From Gemmatimonadota bacterium (GTDB taxonomy: Bacteria > Gemmatimonadota > Gemmatimonadetes > Gemmatimonadales > Gemmatimonadaceae): 45,517 bases of DNA. Each line of letters opens with the position of its first letter. Position 1 is the first letter of the stretch. The DNA lies in NCBI GenBank assembly GCA_021324775.1, contig JAJPIM010000021.1, forward strand, positions 1 to 45,517, given 5' to 3'. The notes beneath the pieces are model-generated. The model was not told where the DNA came from, did no database searches, and saw nothing but the letters and a program-made list of their open reading frames with translations. Shown here one piece after another: positions 17,436 through 27,199 of this stretch. The position numbers and the translations under genes are program-made.

Positions 17436-18814
17436 GGGTGGATCGGATCGCGAGCGTAGCGCTCGCGGCTGGCGCGCTCCTGTGGGGCGCCGCCAGGCTA
17501 CGGGCGCAGGCCAGTGACATCCCGCGGCTCCGGATCGAGCGGTACGTGCTGCCGAACGGGCTCGAGGTCGTGCTGCACGAGGATCACACGGTCCAGATGG
17601 TGGCGGTCAGCACCTACTACCATGTCGGGTCGGCCGACGAGCAGCGCGGACGCACCGGATTCGCGCACCTGTTCGAGCACATCATGTTCATGGGCTCGGA
17701 GCACGTGCCGGTCGGGAAGTTCGACCAGTGGCTCGAGGCCGCGGGTGCCAACAACAATGGGTACACGACCAACGACCGTACGACCTACTACGAGTGGATG
17801 CCATCGAACGCCCTGCCGCTGGCGCTCTGGCTCGACGCGGATCGCATGGGCTGGCTCCTTCCGACGATGGATCTGCCGAAAGTCGATCTTCAGCGCGACG
17901 TCGTGAAGAACGAGCGCCGCGAGAGCTACGACAACCAGCCGTACGGCCGCGCCGGCGAGACGATTCTCGCCGCGCTGTACCCGCCGGACCACCCGTATTC
18001 CTGGCCCGTGATCGGCTCGATGACCGACCTGAGTGCCGCGACGCTCGACGATGTGCGCGGATTCTTCCGGACGTACTACGCGCCGAACAACGCGACGCTG
18101 GTCCTGGCCGGTGATTTTCGCGCGGACTCCGCGAAGCACTGGATCGCGCGGTACTTCGGCGACATTCCGCGGGGGCCCGCGATTCCGGCGCGTCCGCGTG
18201 TGCCGGCGTTCACGGTGCCCCGCGACACGTTCATGGTGCAGGAAGATCACGTACAGCTTCCGCGCGTGTTCTACGCGTGGCATTCGGTGAAGGCGTTCCA
18301 CCCCGACGATGCGGCGCTCAACCTGCTGGCGTACGTTCTCGCCGGCGACAAGGCATCGCGCCTCTATCAGAGTCTGGTTTACGACCGCCAGGCCGCCCAG
18401 GATGTCGATGCGAGCCAGGACGGGAACCGGCTGGATGGCCAATTCAGCATCGACGTGACGCCCAAGCCCGATGTCTCGCCCGCGAGAGTCGATACGCTGG
18501 TCCGCGAGGCGATCCGGCGGGTGACCGACAGCGGGGTGACGGCCCTCGAGCTGCAGCGGGCCAAAAACGTGCACCATGCGAGAATGCTGGACCGGCTCGC
18601 GAGTGTGACCGAGCAGGCCGATCTGCTCAATTATTACGACTGGTTCGCGGGCACTCCGGACTACATCCAGCAGGATGCGGTCCGCTTCGATCACCTCGCG
18701 GCGGCCGATCTACAGCGTGTCGCCCGCTCGTACCTCGGGGCGCACAAGGTGGTGCTCACGGTCGTGCCGATGGGACATCCGGAACTCGAAGTCACGGGAC
18801 CGCCGATCCAATGA
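17432..18814 (+). CDS. M16 zinc metallopeptidase, catalytic partner (secreted)
   Basis: A 460-residue pitrilysin-family protein. The inverted zinc motif HxxEH is intact (His79, Glu82, His83, sequence HLFEH), and the distal Glu161 in KNERRE is at the expected spacing. The N-terminus (about 1-26, ending AQA) is a signal peptide, so it acts in the periplasm or outside. The GTG start at 17432 overlaps the hmgA stop as GTGA; a second in-frame GTG lies two codons later. The next gene encodes the zinc-less partner, as is common for two-chain M16B peptidases. It degrades peptides; the substrate is unknown. Confidence 0.92.
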   Translation: MRVDRIASVALAAGALLWGAARLRAQASDIPRLRIERYVLPNGLEVVLHEDHTVQMVAVSTYYHVGSADEQRGRTGFAHLFEHIMFMGSEHVPVGKFDQWLEAAGANNNGYTTNDRTTYYEWMPSNALPLALWLDADRMGWLLPTMDLPKVDLQRDVVKNERRESYDNQPYGRAGETILAALYPPDHPYSWPVIGSMTDLSAATLDDVRGFFRTYYAPNNATLVLAGDFRADSAKHWIARYFGDIPRGPAIPARPRVPAFTVPRDTFMVQEDHVQLPRVFYAWHSVKAFHPDDAALNLLAYVLAGDKASRLYQSLVYDRQAAQDVDASQDGNRLDGQFSIDVTPKPDVSPARVDTLVREAIRRVTDSGVTALELQRAKNVHHARMLDRLASVTEQADLLNYYDWFAGTPDYIQQDAVRFDHLAAADLQRVARSYLGAHKVVLTVVPMGHPELEVTGPPIQ

Positions 18815-18869
18815 GGCGCATCCCTGTGAGCGCATGCCTGTGAGGCGCATGCCTGTGAGGCGCATGCCT
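18811..18869 (+). repeat. 15-bp tandem repeat at an M16 gene start, one unit 14 bp long
   Basis: Four direct copies of GTGAGGCGCATGCCT: 18811-18825 (begins ATG, one mismatch), 18826-18839 (one G missing), 18840-18854 and 18855-18869 (both exact). The first copy supplies an ATG that overlaps the preceding stop. The missing base in the second copy puts that ATG out of frame with the peptidase. Confidence 0.9.
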
Positions 18870-20366
18870 GGATGGCCGCGCTCGTGGCGCGGCGCGGGTG
18901 TGGATGCCGCGATGTCGATCATGGTGATGGCCGCGGGGTGCACCCACGCTCCTGCAACGACCGAAGTCCCGGCCGCCGCGTTCGATCGCACCCGGCCGCC
19001 GGAGCTGGGACCGCCCCCGGCGGTGGTGATGCCCGCGGTCGCGAGACGGGAACTGCCGAACGGCCTGCAGATCGTGATGGTGGAGCGGCACAATCTCCCC
19101 CTCGCCGATTTCGTGTTGCTGGTCCGCACCGGGACGGAGGCCGATCCTTCCGGAAAGCCCGGGGTGTCGAGTCTCGTCGCGGACCTGCTCTCACGCGGCA
19201 CCGCCACGCGGTCCGCCACGGCGATCGCGGAGCAGAAGGCCCTCCTCGGCGTATCGCTCGGGGCCGCGAGCACGTGTGACCGGACGACCGTCTCGCTGCA
19301 TACGCCGATCGTGCAACTCGACAGCGCGTTGGCGTTGTTCGCGGACGTTGCGCTCCATCCGGCGTTCGCGCCGGCGGAGGTCGACCGGGCGAAGAGAGAG
19401 CGCGTGACCCGCCTCATCGAGTTGGGGGACCGCGGGCCGTTCGTGGCGTCACGGGCGTTCGATGCGATTCTCTACGGCCCGAACCAGCCGTATGGGAGGC
19501 AGGGGCTGGGAACCGAATCATCGATCCCGTCCGTCACCCGCCAGGATCTCCGCGCTTCGTACGCCGCCGCATTTCAGCCACGGAATGCCGTACTGATCGT
19601 GACCGGTGACGTCAAGCCCGACGATGTCGAGCGGCGCGCTCGGGCGTTGTTCGGCGGATGGGTGCCTGAGGGACCCGCTGCGGCGCGAGCCGGCGCTCCG
19701 CCAGCCGCCGCGGTCGCCGTCGTGTCCCAGCCGACAACGATCTACGTCATCAACAAACCGGACGCCGCCCAGTCCTCCATTCGTATCGGCAGTATCGGAG
19801 TCGCGCGGCCGACCCCCGATTATTTCCCGCTGCTCGTGCTCAACACGGCGCTCGGCGGCGCGTTCACCAGCCGGCTCAATCAGAATCTGCGCGAAACGCA
19901 CGGTTACACGTACGGCGCGGAGTCCGAGTTCGACATGCGGCGCGAGGCGGGCCCGTTCATGGCTCTTGCGGAAGTCGTCTCCGCGAAGACTGATTCCTCG
20001 CTCCTCGAGTTCATGCGCGAACTGCGCGCGATCCACGACACGATACCGGCCGCCGAGTTGAGCAAGACCAAGCGCTATCTGGAACTGCAACTGCCGGGGG
20101 ATTTTGAAACGACCAGCGACATCGCGTCCGATCTCATTCCCCTCGTGCTCTACGGACTTCCCGACGATTTCTATACCACGTATCAGCTTCGGGTGGGCGC
20201 CGTGACGCAGGCCGATGTGCAGCGCGTCGCGCAGCGCTATATCGACATTGGGAAACTCACGATCGTCGTGGTAGGCGACCGCCGGTCCATCGAGGGACCT
20301 CTCCGCGCGACCGGCGTTGGTCCGGTCGACCTGCGCGGCTCCAACGGTGAAACCATCCAGCAGTGA
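18834..20366 (+). CDS. M16 peptidase family protein, non-catalytic partner, probable lipoprotein
   Basis: About 510 residues from the in-frame ATG at 18834. The M16 fold is clear (RRELPNGLQIVMVERHNLPLADF, later GGAFTSRLNQNLRE), but the position of HxxEH reads VADLLSRG, so no zinc site exists. It fits the inactive partner of the preceding peptidase. A hydrophobic stretch ending MAAG-Cys suggests a lipoprotein signal. The start is uncertain: the ATG that would couple to the upstream stop (18811) is out of frame because of a 1-bp deletion in a tandem repeat, and it leads only to a 10-residue peptide. In-frame starts at 18834, 18840, 18849 and 18864 remain. Confidence 0.85.
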   Translation: MPVRRMPVRRMPGWPRSWRGAGVDAAMSIMVMAAGCTHAPATTEVPAAAFDRTRPPELGPPPAVVMPAVARRELPNGLQIVMVERHNLPLADFVLLVRTGTEADPSGKPGVSSLVADLLSRGTATRSATAIAEQKALLGVSLGAASTCDRTTVSLHTPIVQLDSALALFADVALHPAFAPAEVDRAKRERVTRLIELGDRGPFVASRAFDAILYGPNQPYGRQGLGTESSIPSVTRQDLRASYAAAFQPRNAVLIVTGDVKPDDVERRARALFGGWVPEGPAAARAGAPPAAAVAVVSQPTTIYVINKPDAAQSSIRIGSIGVARPTPDYFPLLVLNTALGGAFTSRLNQNLRETHGYTYGAESEFDMRREAGPFMALAEVVSAKTDSSLLEFMRELRAIHDTIPAAELSKTKRYLELQLPGDFETTSDIASDLIPLVLYGLPDDFYTTYQLRVGAVTQADVQRVAQRYIDIGKLTIVVVGDRRSIEGPLRATGVGPVDLRGSNGETIQQ

Positions 20367-20411
20367 CTCGTGCGCACGCGGCAGCGGGTCTCGGCGACAC
20401 AGGAGAGTGAC

Positions 20412-22622
20412 ATGCGTGAGCGCAGCGGAAACCGAGACGTGACAGGCGTCGTCCAGCCGCGTGCGCCGCGGGCCGGGGGACAGCGCCGTACAGCATGGCG
20501 GTTCGCACACGTCGGCGTCTGGTGCGCCATCGGGGCGACGAGCGCGTTCGCGCAGAGTGGCGTGCCCGTACACTCGGGCGGGCGCCCGATCACCTTCGAG
20601 GATTTCTCCGCGATGGGGGCGGTGTCGGACCCGCAGGTCTCACCCGACGGACAGCGAGTCCTGTATGCCGTCCGGACGACCGATCTGGCCGGCAACGCCC
20701 GCACGACTGTGACCTACATTCTCCCGGTGGCGGGCGGGACGCCGAAGCAATTCCCCGACGACACGACGCGGGCGAGTGAAGCGCGGTGGGCGCCGGGGGG
20801 ACGGATGGTCGCGTACGTCTCTCACGGCCAACTGTGGGTCGCCGCTCCCGACGGGTCAGGCCGCCGGCAACTGACCACTTTGAACGGCGGAGCGGGAGGA
20901 CCTGTGTGGTCACCGGACGGGTCCCGGATCGCGTTCACATCCGCCGCATATCCCAACTGCAGTGACGACGCGTGCAACGCGGCCCGCGCGAAGGCTGACG
21001 AGCTCAATCCCGTCAAGGCGCACGTCGCCGACCATCTGATGTACCGGCATTGGAACCGGTGGGACTCCGGGACGCGATCACACCTGTTCGTGATCGCCGC
21101 AAGCGGCGGCGCGCCGGTAGACCTCATGCCGGGGGCGTCGTACGATGTCCCGCCGCCTCCGTTCGCGGGGAGCGAGGCGTATGCGTGGGCGCCCGCCGGC
21201 GATGAGATCGCGTATACGGCCAAGGATCAGGGAGCGGCCGACGCCTGGACTACCGATCTCAATCTCTACACCGTGCCGGCGGCGGGCGGCCCGACTGTGG
21301 TCATCACCGCGTCCAACCGGGGAGCCGACCAGAACCCGGTGTATTCGCCGGACGGCCGGTACATCGCGTACGCATCGCAGGCACGGCCCGGGGACGAATC
21401 CGATCGGTGGCGCCTGATGTTCTACGACCGGCGGACCCGTGAGTCCAGGGAACTGCTGCCGAACTGGGACCGCAACGCCGACGGTTATCTGTTCACGGCC
21501 GACGGGCGCGGCATGATCCTGTCCACCACGGATGCGTCGCGCGAAAAGTTCTATCACGTCGCGATCGCGAACGGCGCCGCGGTGGGACAGCCGGTGCTGC
21601 TGGCCGGCGCTCACAACAACGGCTCGCCATCGTTGTCCGGCCCGTCCCACGTGGCGCCCGCGAAAAATCCGGGCGCGGCGGTGATGGTGTGGATGCGCGA
21701 TGCTGCCGAGACCCCACCGGAAGTGTACGCCGCCAGAGTGGTGGGAGCGTCGGTCTCCAACGTCCGGCAGCTCACGCACGTCAACGACGCGCTACTGGCG
21801 CAGCTCCGCCTGAATCCGGCCGAGGACTACTGGTTCCACGGCGCGGGCGGCGACAGCGTCCAGGGATTCATCATCAAGCCGCCGCAATGGGAACCCGGCA
21901 AGCGCTATCCCGCGGTGTTGTTGGTCCACGGCGGCCCCGAGGGTGCGTGGCTCGACAACTGGCACTCCCGGTGGAACTACCAACTCTTCGCGGCGCCCGG
22001 ATTCGCGGTGATCGCCATCAACCCTCGCGGATCGACGGGCTATGGCCAGAAGTTCGTGGATGGCGTCCCGAAGGATTGGGGAGGCAAGGCCTACACCGAT
22101 CTGATGGATGGCGTGGACGCGGCGCTCGTTCGGGCACCGTGGATCGATCCCGCACGCGTCGGAGCGGCGGGCGGCTCCTACGGTGGGTACATGGTGAATT
22201 GGATTGCCGGCCACACGGACCGGTTCAAGGCTCTGGTCAGCCACGCGGGCCCGTTCAATCTCGAAAACATGTACGGCGCGACCGAGGAGTTGTGGTTCCC
22301 GGAGTGGGAATACGGCGGCCCATTCTGGGATTCAACCGCAATGGCCACGCAGTACCGGCGATTCTCGCCTCACTTGTTCGCCAGCCATTTCGTGACGCCG
22401 ACGCTGGTGATCAACGGCGAGCTGGATTATCGGGTACCCTATACGGAAGGTGTCTCGATGTTCACCGCACTGCAGCGGCAGGGTGTGCCCAGCAAGCTCG
22501 TCGTCTTTCCTGACGAAGGGCACTGGGTCGGAAAGCCCCAGAACCAGAGGCTGTGGTGGAGCGAAGTGCAGGCCTGGTTGGAGAAGTATCTGCTGACGGC
22601 GGATGCCAAGGCGGAGCGATAG
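20412..22622 (+). CDS. S9-family prolyl oligopeptidase-like serine peptidase (secreted)
   Basis: A 736-residue protein with a signal peptide (cleavage near TSAFA-QS), an N-terminal WD40-like beta-propeller with several S-P-D-G-x-R/Y repeats, and a C-terminal alpha/beta hydrolase domain. The catalytic triad is visible: Ser589 in GGSYGGYM, Asp672 in GELDYRVPY and His704 in DEGHWV. This ATG is preferred because AGGAGA lies 5 nt upstream; an in-frame GTG at 20370 lacks such a site. It probably acts as a dipeptidyl or acylaminoacyl peptidase on imported peptides. It follows the two M16 genes by 45 bp, so the three may be co-expressed. Confidence 0.93.
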   Translation: MRERSGNRDVTGVVQPRAPRAGGQRRTAWRFAHVGVWCAIGATSAFAQSGVPVHSGGRPITFEDFSAMGAVSDPQVSPDGQRVLYAVRTTDLAGNARTTVTYILPVAGGTPKQFPDDTTRASEARWAPGGRMVAYVSHGQLWVAAPDGSGRRQLTTLNGGAGGPVWSPDGSRIAFTSAAYPNCSDDACNAARAKADELNPVKAHVADHLMYRHWNRWDSGTRSHLFVIAASGGAPVDLMPGASYDVPPPPFAGSEAYAWAPAGDEIAYTAKDQGAADAWTTDLNLYTVPAAGGPTVVITASNRGADQNPVYSPDGRYIAYASQARPGDESDRWRLMFYDRRTRESRELLPNWDRNADGYLFTADGRGMILSTTDASREKFYHVAIANGAAVGQPVLLAGAHNNGSPSLSGPSHVAPAKNPGAAVMVWMRDAAETPPEVYAARVVGASVSNVRQLTHVNDALLAQLRLNPAEDYWFHGAGGDSVQGFIIKPPQWEPGKRYPAVLLVHGGPEGAWLDNWHSRWNYQLFAAPGFAVIAINPRGSTGYGQKFVDGVPKDWGGKAYTDLMDGVDAALVRAPWIDPARVGAAGGSYGGYMVNWIAGHTDRFKALVSHAGPFNLENMYGATEELWFPEWEYGGPFWDSTAMATQYRRFSPHLFASHFVTPTLVINGELDYRVPYTEGVSMFTALQRQGVPSKLVVFPDEGHWVGKPQNQRLWWSEVQAWLEKYLLTADAKAER

Positions 22623-22650
22623 CGGTCCACCGGCGACTGCCGCGGCGAAC

Positions 22651-23298
22651 CTAGGGCTGAGGGCCCCGCGATACCGGACCGGCGTCACCCGCGGCGACCG
22701 GTACGACCCCATCGGCGCCGCCGGTGTGCAGAGTGCTCGTGGGTAGGACAGTGGTGGGCACTTCGGTGACGCCGCCGGAGATGATGAAAGCCAGCACATC
22801 GGAGCTGACCGAGTGCAACTGCGTCACCTGGCTCGTGGGATACAGGAGCAGGCGCCCCGAGAGACTATATGAGAACGGCACGTAGACGGTCACGTAGTCG
22901 GCGAGACCGAGCCGCGCGAGGGAATCCTGCGTGATGAAGCCGAGCGCCTTGGTGGTCCCGCTGCCATCGGCCGGAATCATGACGGGTGCGTCGAAGCGCC
23001 GGTGCTCGCCGACGAACGCATTGAGGAGGTCCTTGGTCGCCGAATAGAGGAGTCGTACGAACGGGAGCCGCTCGACGGCGCGGTCGATCGTCGAGAGGGC
23101 GCTCGCGGCGAGCAGGGTCGACCCGAGGAACCCGATGAGGGTGAACAGCGCGATCGTCACGATAAAGCCCAGACCCGGAATCGGGAGGCCCATCCAGCCG
23201 TCGATCGCCGTGAAGATGCGGACGCACACGTAGATCGTGACCGCGAGAGGGGCGCCGAACGCCAGACCGCGGAGAAAGTACGAAGCAAGCCGCCGCAT
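22651..23298 (-). CDS. DUF502 family membrane protein
   Basis: A 215-residue protein with two N-terminal transmembrane helices (about 7-28 and 45-68), then a soluble domain that includes PFVRLLYSATKDLLNAF and a late AFIISGGVTEVP segment, the usual layout of DUF502 proteins. Their biochemical function is not established; they are widespread, single-copy inner-membrane proteins. The last 30 residues are Gly/Pro/Val-rich. It converges on the S9 peptidase gene (28 bp apart) and diverges from the unknown lipoprotein gene. Confidence 0.88.
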   Translation of the reverse strand: MRRLASYFLRGLAFGAPLAVTIYVCVRIFTAIDGWMGLPIPGLGFIVTIALFTLIGFLGSTLLAASALSTIDRAVERLPFVRLLYSATKDLLNAFVGEHRRFDAPVMIPADGSGTTKALGFITQDSLARLGLADYVTVYVPFSYSLSGRLLLYPTSQVTQLHSVSSDVLAFIISGGVTEVPTTVLPTSTLHTGGADGVVPVAAGDAGPVSRGPQP

Positions 23299-23342
23299 GG
23301 GAGTTAACTTATACGCCGATCAGGACCGTGAGGACACGTTCG
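23299..23342. promoter_or_regulatory. Short divergent promoter region between DUF502 and lipoprotein genes
   Basis: This small AT-rich island in GC-rich surroundings contains GTTAACTTATAC (23303-23314). TTATAC at 23309 could be a plus-strand -10 box, and its complement GTATAA could serve the minus strand. No convincing -35 box can be fixed, so this is a weak call. Confidence 0.3.
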
Positions 23343-24110
23343 ATGCAACAGCCGAGGCGGGCGCACCCGAAGTGGGCGCACCGGCGCCGATCCGTGTTGT
23401 CGCTGGCCGTTTTGACGGCCGTCCTCGCGTGCGCGACCGGCAACGGGTCGGCGATTCCGCGAGGCTCGCCGCGGCTTGCGCCGGGGTCGACCCCGGAGCC
23501 GCTGCGGTACGAAGTCGTGGTGCCAGGCCGGCGGCCAGTGGTCCGAAGCCGCGTCGCGCGACTTCTCACGGACTCCATGTTTCATGTGACGAGCGCCGAT
23601 CTGGGGGCGGTCACCGCCTACAGCCTGGCCAGGCTGACCAAGATCCGGGTCGAAGTCGTGCCGGCCGGCAAGGATTCCATGCGGGTCGCTCTCACAGGGG
23701 AGACCTACATCGGCGACACGACCCGGCGTGACAGCATTTCCGGATTGCCGGAGCGATGGCGCCTGATCACCGCGAGCGATCCGACGGCACTCGAGCTCCG
23801 TGGGCTGGCCCGGGCCCTCCGGCTGTCGCGCGGCGAGCGCCAGGCCCCGGGATCGTCCGACACCGCGGGGCGTACCGCTGGTCCTGCCGCAGCCGGTACC
23901 CCAAGTCCTGGAGGCGCAACCGATTCGGGAGTCGCCGCAGTCCTGGCGACGACTCCCGTCGGGCGGTCCGTCGATGTCTGCCGCGACGTTCAGGTGCCAC
24001 CTGGTTGGCTCGTTCTGTTCTGGTACCGGGACCCGGCGCGATGCGCCGGTCTCGCCGACCAGGAGTACGTGGGTGAGCCGAACCTGATGCGAATCGAGCG
24101 AGAGTGGTAG
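23343..24110 (+). CDS. Uncharacterised lipoprotein
   Basis: About 255 residues; function not recognised. The N-terminus has basic residues, a hydrophobic stretch and a LTAVLA-Cys lipobox, so it is probably a lipid-anchored envelope protein. The first half has a mixed alpha/beta pattern with TGETYIGDTTRRDS; the middle (about 160-215) is a Gly/Pro/Ala/Thr-rich linker; the end has CRDVQVPPGWLVLFWYRDPARC with two Cys that could pair. The ATG at 23343 is chosen over the GTG at 23328 because GAGG at 23330-23333 sits 9 nt ahead of it. Neighbours give no clear functional hint. Confidence 0.7.
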   Translation: MQQPRRAHPKWAHRRRSVLSLAVLTAVLACATGNGSAIPRGSPRLAPGSTPEPLRYEVVVPGRRPVVRSRVARLLTDSMFHVTSADLGAVTAYSLARLTKIRVEVVPAGKDSMRVALTGETYIGDTTRRDSISGLPERWRLITASDPTALELRGLARALRLSRGERQAPGSSDTAGRTAGPAAAGTPSPGGATDSGVAAVLATTPVGRSVDVCRDVQVPPGWLVLFWYRDPARCAGLADQEYVGEPNLMRIEREW

Positions 24111-24251
24111 CGCGCTGCTGACGGCAGTCCGCCAGGATGGCGCCGGCCGATCGCCCAGAAACCTCGGCCGCGGCGCGCTTCGGCGCATGTCCGGCAGGCC
24201 TGCAGAGGGGCTCGGGACGGTGACAGGGCCGGGTGCGCCTCGTCATTCAAT

Positions 24252-26000
24252 GTGCCTTCTTCTTCACCGCCGCAGCCCTCCGCTGAACCGGGTAGTCCGC
24301 CGGCAGCGGGTGTGCGCCGGAACGGCGCCCGGCGGTCGGGGGCCCGCGATCGCGAGCTCACCACCCTGGAAGGACTCGAGTTCCTCGACATCAATAGCGG
24401 GGCCGAGCGGCGCGGCGCGCGGGTGCGCACGAAGATCATTCTGTACGTCATCACGTCGCTACTTCCCGTTTTCTTCGTCCTGAGCGCGATTTACCTGCCG
24501 CGGAAGTTCTGGGCGGTACAGCTCATGGAGGCGAGGGAAAGCGCCAGCACGGTGGCCGCGATTCTGGTTCGCCACCCGACACCCGGCGAAGTCGATGACG
24601 CGTTCGCGGCGTCCCTGGGGCAACTTCTGTACTTGGGCGTGCTCGACTCGGCGGGCCATGTGGTGAGCCAGCGTTCGGAGCATGACCGGGTGGTGCCACC
24701 CCCCGAGGTGCGTGGCGCGCCGTCATTGGCGGGATTGCGGCGAGGTACGGAGCGGGTGCTGTGGGTGGTGCGCCCCACGCGCGACAACCGGCGAGTAGTG
24801 CTCGGATGGTCGCTCGACCGCGCCAGCGCCGCCTGGTACGAGACGCGGGCCGTCTTCGGCGTGGCGACATTCGCGGCCGTGGTGGTCGCCTCGATCATCG
24901 CGTACATCCTCTCGCGCTCCGTGACCCGGCCGCTCGAATCGGTCACCGTGTCGCTGGATCAACTCATGCGACAGTCGCGGTGGGATCTGCGCACGCGCGT
25001 GGCGGTCCGGACCCGCGATGAAATCGGCGACCTGGCGGTGAGCGTGAACCGGTTCATCGCCGAGCTGGCCCATCTGGTGGCGTCATCGCGGGCAGCGGCG
25101 GAGCAGGTGGTGCGCCGCACAGACGAGTTGAGTGCCTCCACCGAGCAGATGAGCGCATCGGGCGAGCAACTGACGACGACCGTGGAGCACGTCGCCGCGG
25201 ATGCGGCCGCGCAGGCGCTCGCGGCGGCGAAGACGCGAGAGGAGGCGATCGCCGCCGGCGGCGCGGCGGAGGCCATGCTGGCGCACGTCGGCGAGGCGGA
25301 CTCGATCACCGAAGACACGCTGCGGGCCGCTCAAGCCGGCCTGGCCGGCGTGGCGGACGCGGACACCGCGATCGAACGGATCGTGCAAGCGGCGTCCGAG
25401 GCGCGGGGCAGCTTCGCCGAGGTGGAGCAGCGGCTGCGGTCGATCGCGGGCGCGACCGCGGGGATCGCGGGCATCGCGCAGACCACGAATCTGATCGCGC
25501 TGAACGCCGCGATCGAGGCCGCGCGAGCGGGGGAGAACGGCCGTGGCTTCGCGGTGGTCGCCGAGGAAGTCCGCAAGCTGGCGCGCGGCTCGGCGCGCCT
25601 CGTGGAACAGATCCGGAACGAGATACTCAGCATCCAGCAAGGGACGCGCGCCACGGCCGCGGATCTGGCGCGTGCGAACGAAGAAGTGCTGGCCGGGCGC
25701 CAGGTCATCGGCGCGACGGCGACCGCGATCCGGCAGTCCGCGGCCCGCGTCGAGGAAGCTGCGGGCATCGTACGGGGCGTCGCGGGACTCGCGACGGCGC
25801 AGCGGGAGGCGGTGCGCCGGATCGAGAGCCAGGCGGCCCATGTTGCCGCGCTCTCCGGCAACCAGGCGTCGGCGGCCGCACAGATGGCGGCATCGACTGC
25901 CGCACAGGCCGGCGTCATCGCCAATACGGCGTCGGATCTCAGCGCACTGCAAGCGGTCGTCTCGAAACTGCTGGCCTCAGTCGACCGGTTCCAGGTATAG
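24252..26000 (+). CDS. Methyl-accepting chemotaxis protein
   Basis: A 582-residue receptor. TM1 is at about 61-82 and TM2 at 201-220, enclosing a periplasmic sensor region of about 115 residues; HAMP follows at about 221-275, then a long coiled-coil signalling domain. The hairpin tip at about 404-445 has the conserved [30 protein letters not shown]-type sequence that contacts CheA/CheW. The N-terminal 57 residues are Pro/Arg-rich and probably cytoplasmic or untranslated; an in-frame GTG at about codon 58 (VRTKII) would begin just before TM1. No other chemotaxis gene is in the window, so its partners must be elsewhere. Confidence 0.9.
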   Translation: MPSSSPPQPSAEPGSPPAAGVRRNGARRSGARDRELTTLEGLEFLDINSGAERRGARVRTKIILYVITSLLPVFFVLSAIYLPRKFWAVQLMEARESASTVAAILVRHPTPGEVDDAFAASLGQLLYLGVLDSAGHVVSQRSEHDRVVPPPEVRGAPSLAGLRRGTERVLWVVRPTRDNRRVVLGWSLDRASAAWYETRAVFGVATFAAVVVASIIAYILSRSVTRPLESVTVSLDQLMRQSRWDLRTRVAVRTRDEIGDLAVSVNRFIAELAHLVASSRAAAEQVVRRTDELSASTEQMSASGEQLTTTVEHVAADAAAQALAAAKTREEAIAAGGAAEAMLAHVGEADSITEDTLRAAQAGLAGVADADTAIERIVQAASEARGSFAEVEQRLRSIAGATAGIAGIAQTTNLIALNAAIEAARAGENGRGFAVVAEEVRKLARGSARLVEQIRNEILSIQQGTRATAADLARANEEVLAGRQVIGATATAIRQSAARVEEAAGIVRGVAGLATAQREAVRRIESQAAHVAALSGNQASAAAQMAASTAAQAGVIANTASDLSALQAVVSKLLASVDRFQV

Positions 26001-26143
26001 GGCTGGTGCAGGGCTGGTACGGCGCGTTCTGTCGCGACGTTGGCGCAGGTGCTGTAACGACCGTCGTGACACCTGTCGGCCACGCCGCTCGCCAAATGGG
26101 TTTCCACTAGCTCGGGCGGCGTCGCTCCCGGTAACTTCCCAAC

Positions 26144-27199
26144 GTGAGCGCCGCGATACTGACGCAAGGGCTACGCAAGGTTTACCCGGCGCCGAGCTCG
26201 CGCGGGCGGCGTGACGGGTTCCAGGCCGGCCGTGGACCGGGCGGTGCATCGGGACCCCCGTTCCGCCCGCCTCCGGCGCCCAGCGCGAGCGGGGACCGCG
26301 ATAGCACCGGCATCGTCGCGTTGGCCGGACTGGACCTCGAGATCCGCGACGGCGAGTTCTTCGGACTCCTCGGGCCGAACGGAGCGGGGAAGACCACGAC
26401 GATCGGCATTCTCACGACGCGGGTCCGCGCGACCGTTGGGCGAGGCCTCGTCGCGGGGGCGGATGTCGGCACCGACAGTGTCGCCGTGCGCCAGCGGATC
26501 GGCGTCGTGCCGCAGCGGCCGAACCCCGATCGCGGCCTGTCGGTGCTCGACAATCTCGTGTTTCACGCCGCGTACTTCGGGATTCCGCGGAGCCGTGCCG
26601 TGGCGCAGGCACACGCTCTGCTCGAGCAGTTCGAGATCGGCCAGCGTGCCGAGTCGAAGGTCGACGAGCTCTCCGGAGGCCAGCAGCAGCGGCTGATGAT
26701 CGCGCGCGCGCTGATCCACGAGCCACGGGTGATCTTCCTGGACGAGCCGACGGTCGGACTGGATCCTCAGGCACGGCGCTCCCTTTGGGACATCCTGCGC
26801 GATCTCCATGCCCAGGGGCGCACGATCGTGATGACCACGCACTACATGGAGGAGGCGGACCGTCTCTGCGAGCGGGTGGCGATCGTCGACGAGGGGCGGC
26901 TGCTGGCGATCGACACTCCCGCGGCACTTCGGGCGCGCGCGCCGGGCGGCACGCTCGTGGAACTGACGCTCGATGGCGATGCGGCGCCGTCCGCGGCGCT
27001 CGTGCAGACGCTGGCGCACGTGACCGGTGTGTCGGCTCGCGACGGTGTGCTGCGCGTCTACAGCGACCGGGGCGGGCAGATCATCCCCGCGCTGATCGAC
27101 ACGGTGCAGAGCAGCGGCCGGACGGTCAACAACATCAATCTGGCCGCGCCGAGCCTGGAGACGCTTTTCCTGTCGCTGACCGGCAAGAGGCTCGACTAG
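26144..27199 (+). CDS. ABC-2 type transporter ATP-binding protein with a linker insertion
   Basis: A 351-residue nucleotide-binding subunit. Walker A GPNGAGKT is at 77-84, the Q-loop at Gln124 (VVPQRPN), signature LSGGQ at 176-180, Walker B VIFLDE at 196-201, and the switch His in TTHYMEEAD. The C-terminal 100 residues form the extra domain of DrrA-like exporters. Residues about 16-57 are a Gly/Pro/Arg-rich insertion between the first strand (LRKVYP) and the next core strand (IVALAGLDLEI), which is not part of the normal fold. The stop overlaps the permease GTG by 1 bp. Confidence 0.93.
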   Translation: MSAAILTQGLRKVYPAPSSRGRRDGFQAGRGPGGASGPPFRPPPAPSASGDRDSTGIVALAGLDLEIRDGEFFGLLGPNGAGKTTTIGILTTRVRATVGRGLVAGADVGTDSVAVRQRIGVVPQRPNPDRGLSVLDNLVFHAAYFGIPRSRAVAQAHALLEQFEIGQRAESKVDELSGGQQQRLMIARALIHEPRVIFLDEPTVGLDPQARRSLWDILRDLHAQGRTIVMTTHYMEEADRLCERVAIVDEGRLLAIDTPAALRARAPGGTLVELTLDGDAAPSAALVQTLAHVTGVSARDGVLRVYSDRGGQIIPALIDTVQSSGRTVNNINLAAPSLETLFLSLTGKRLD

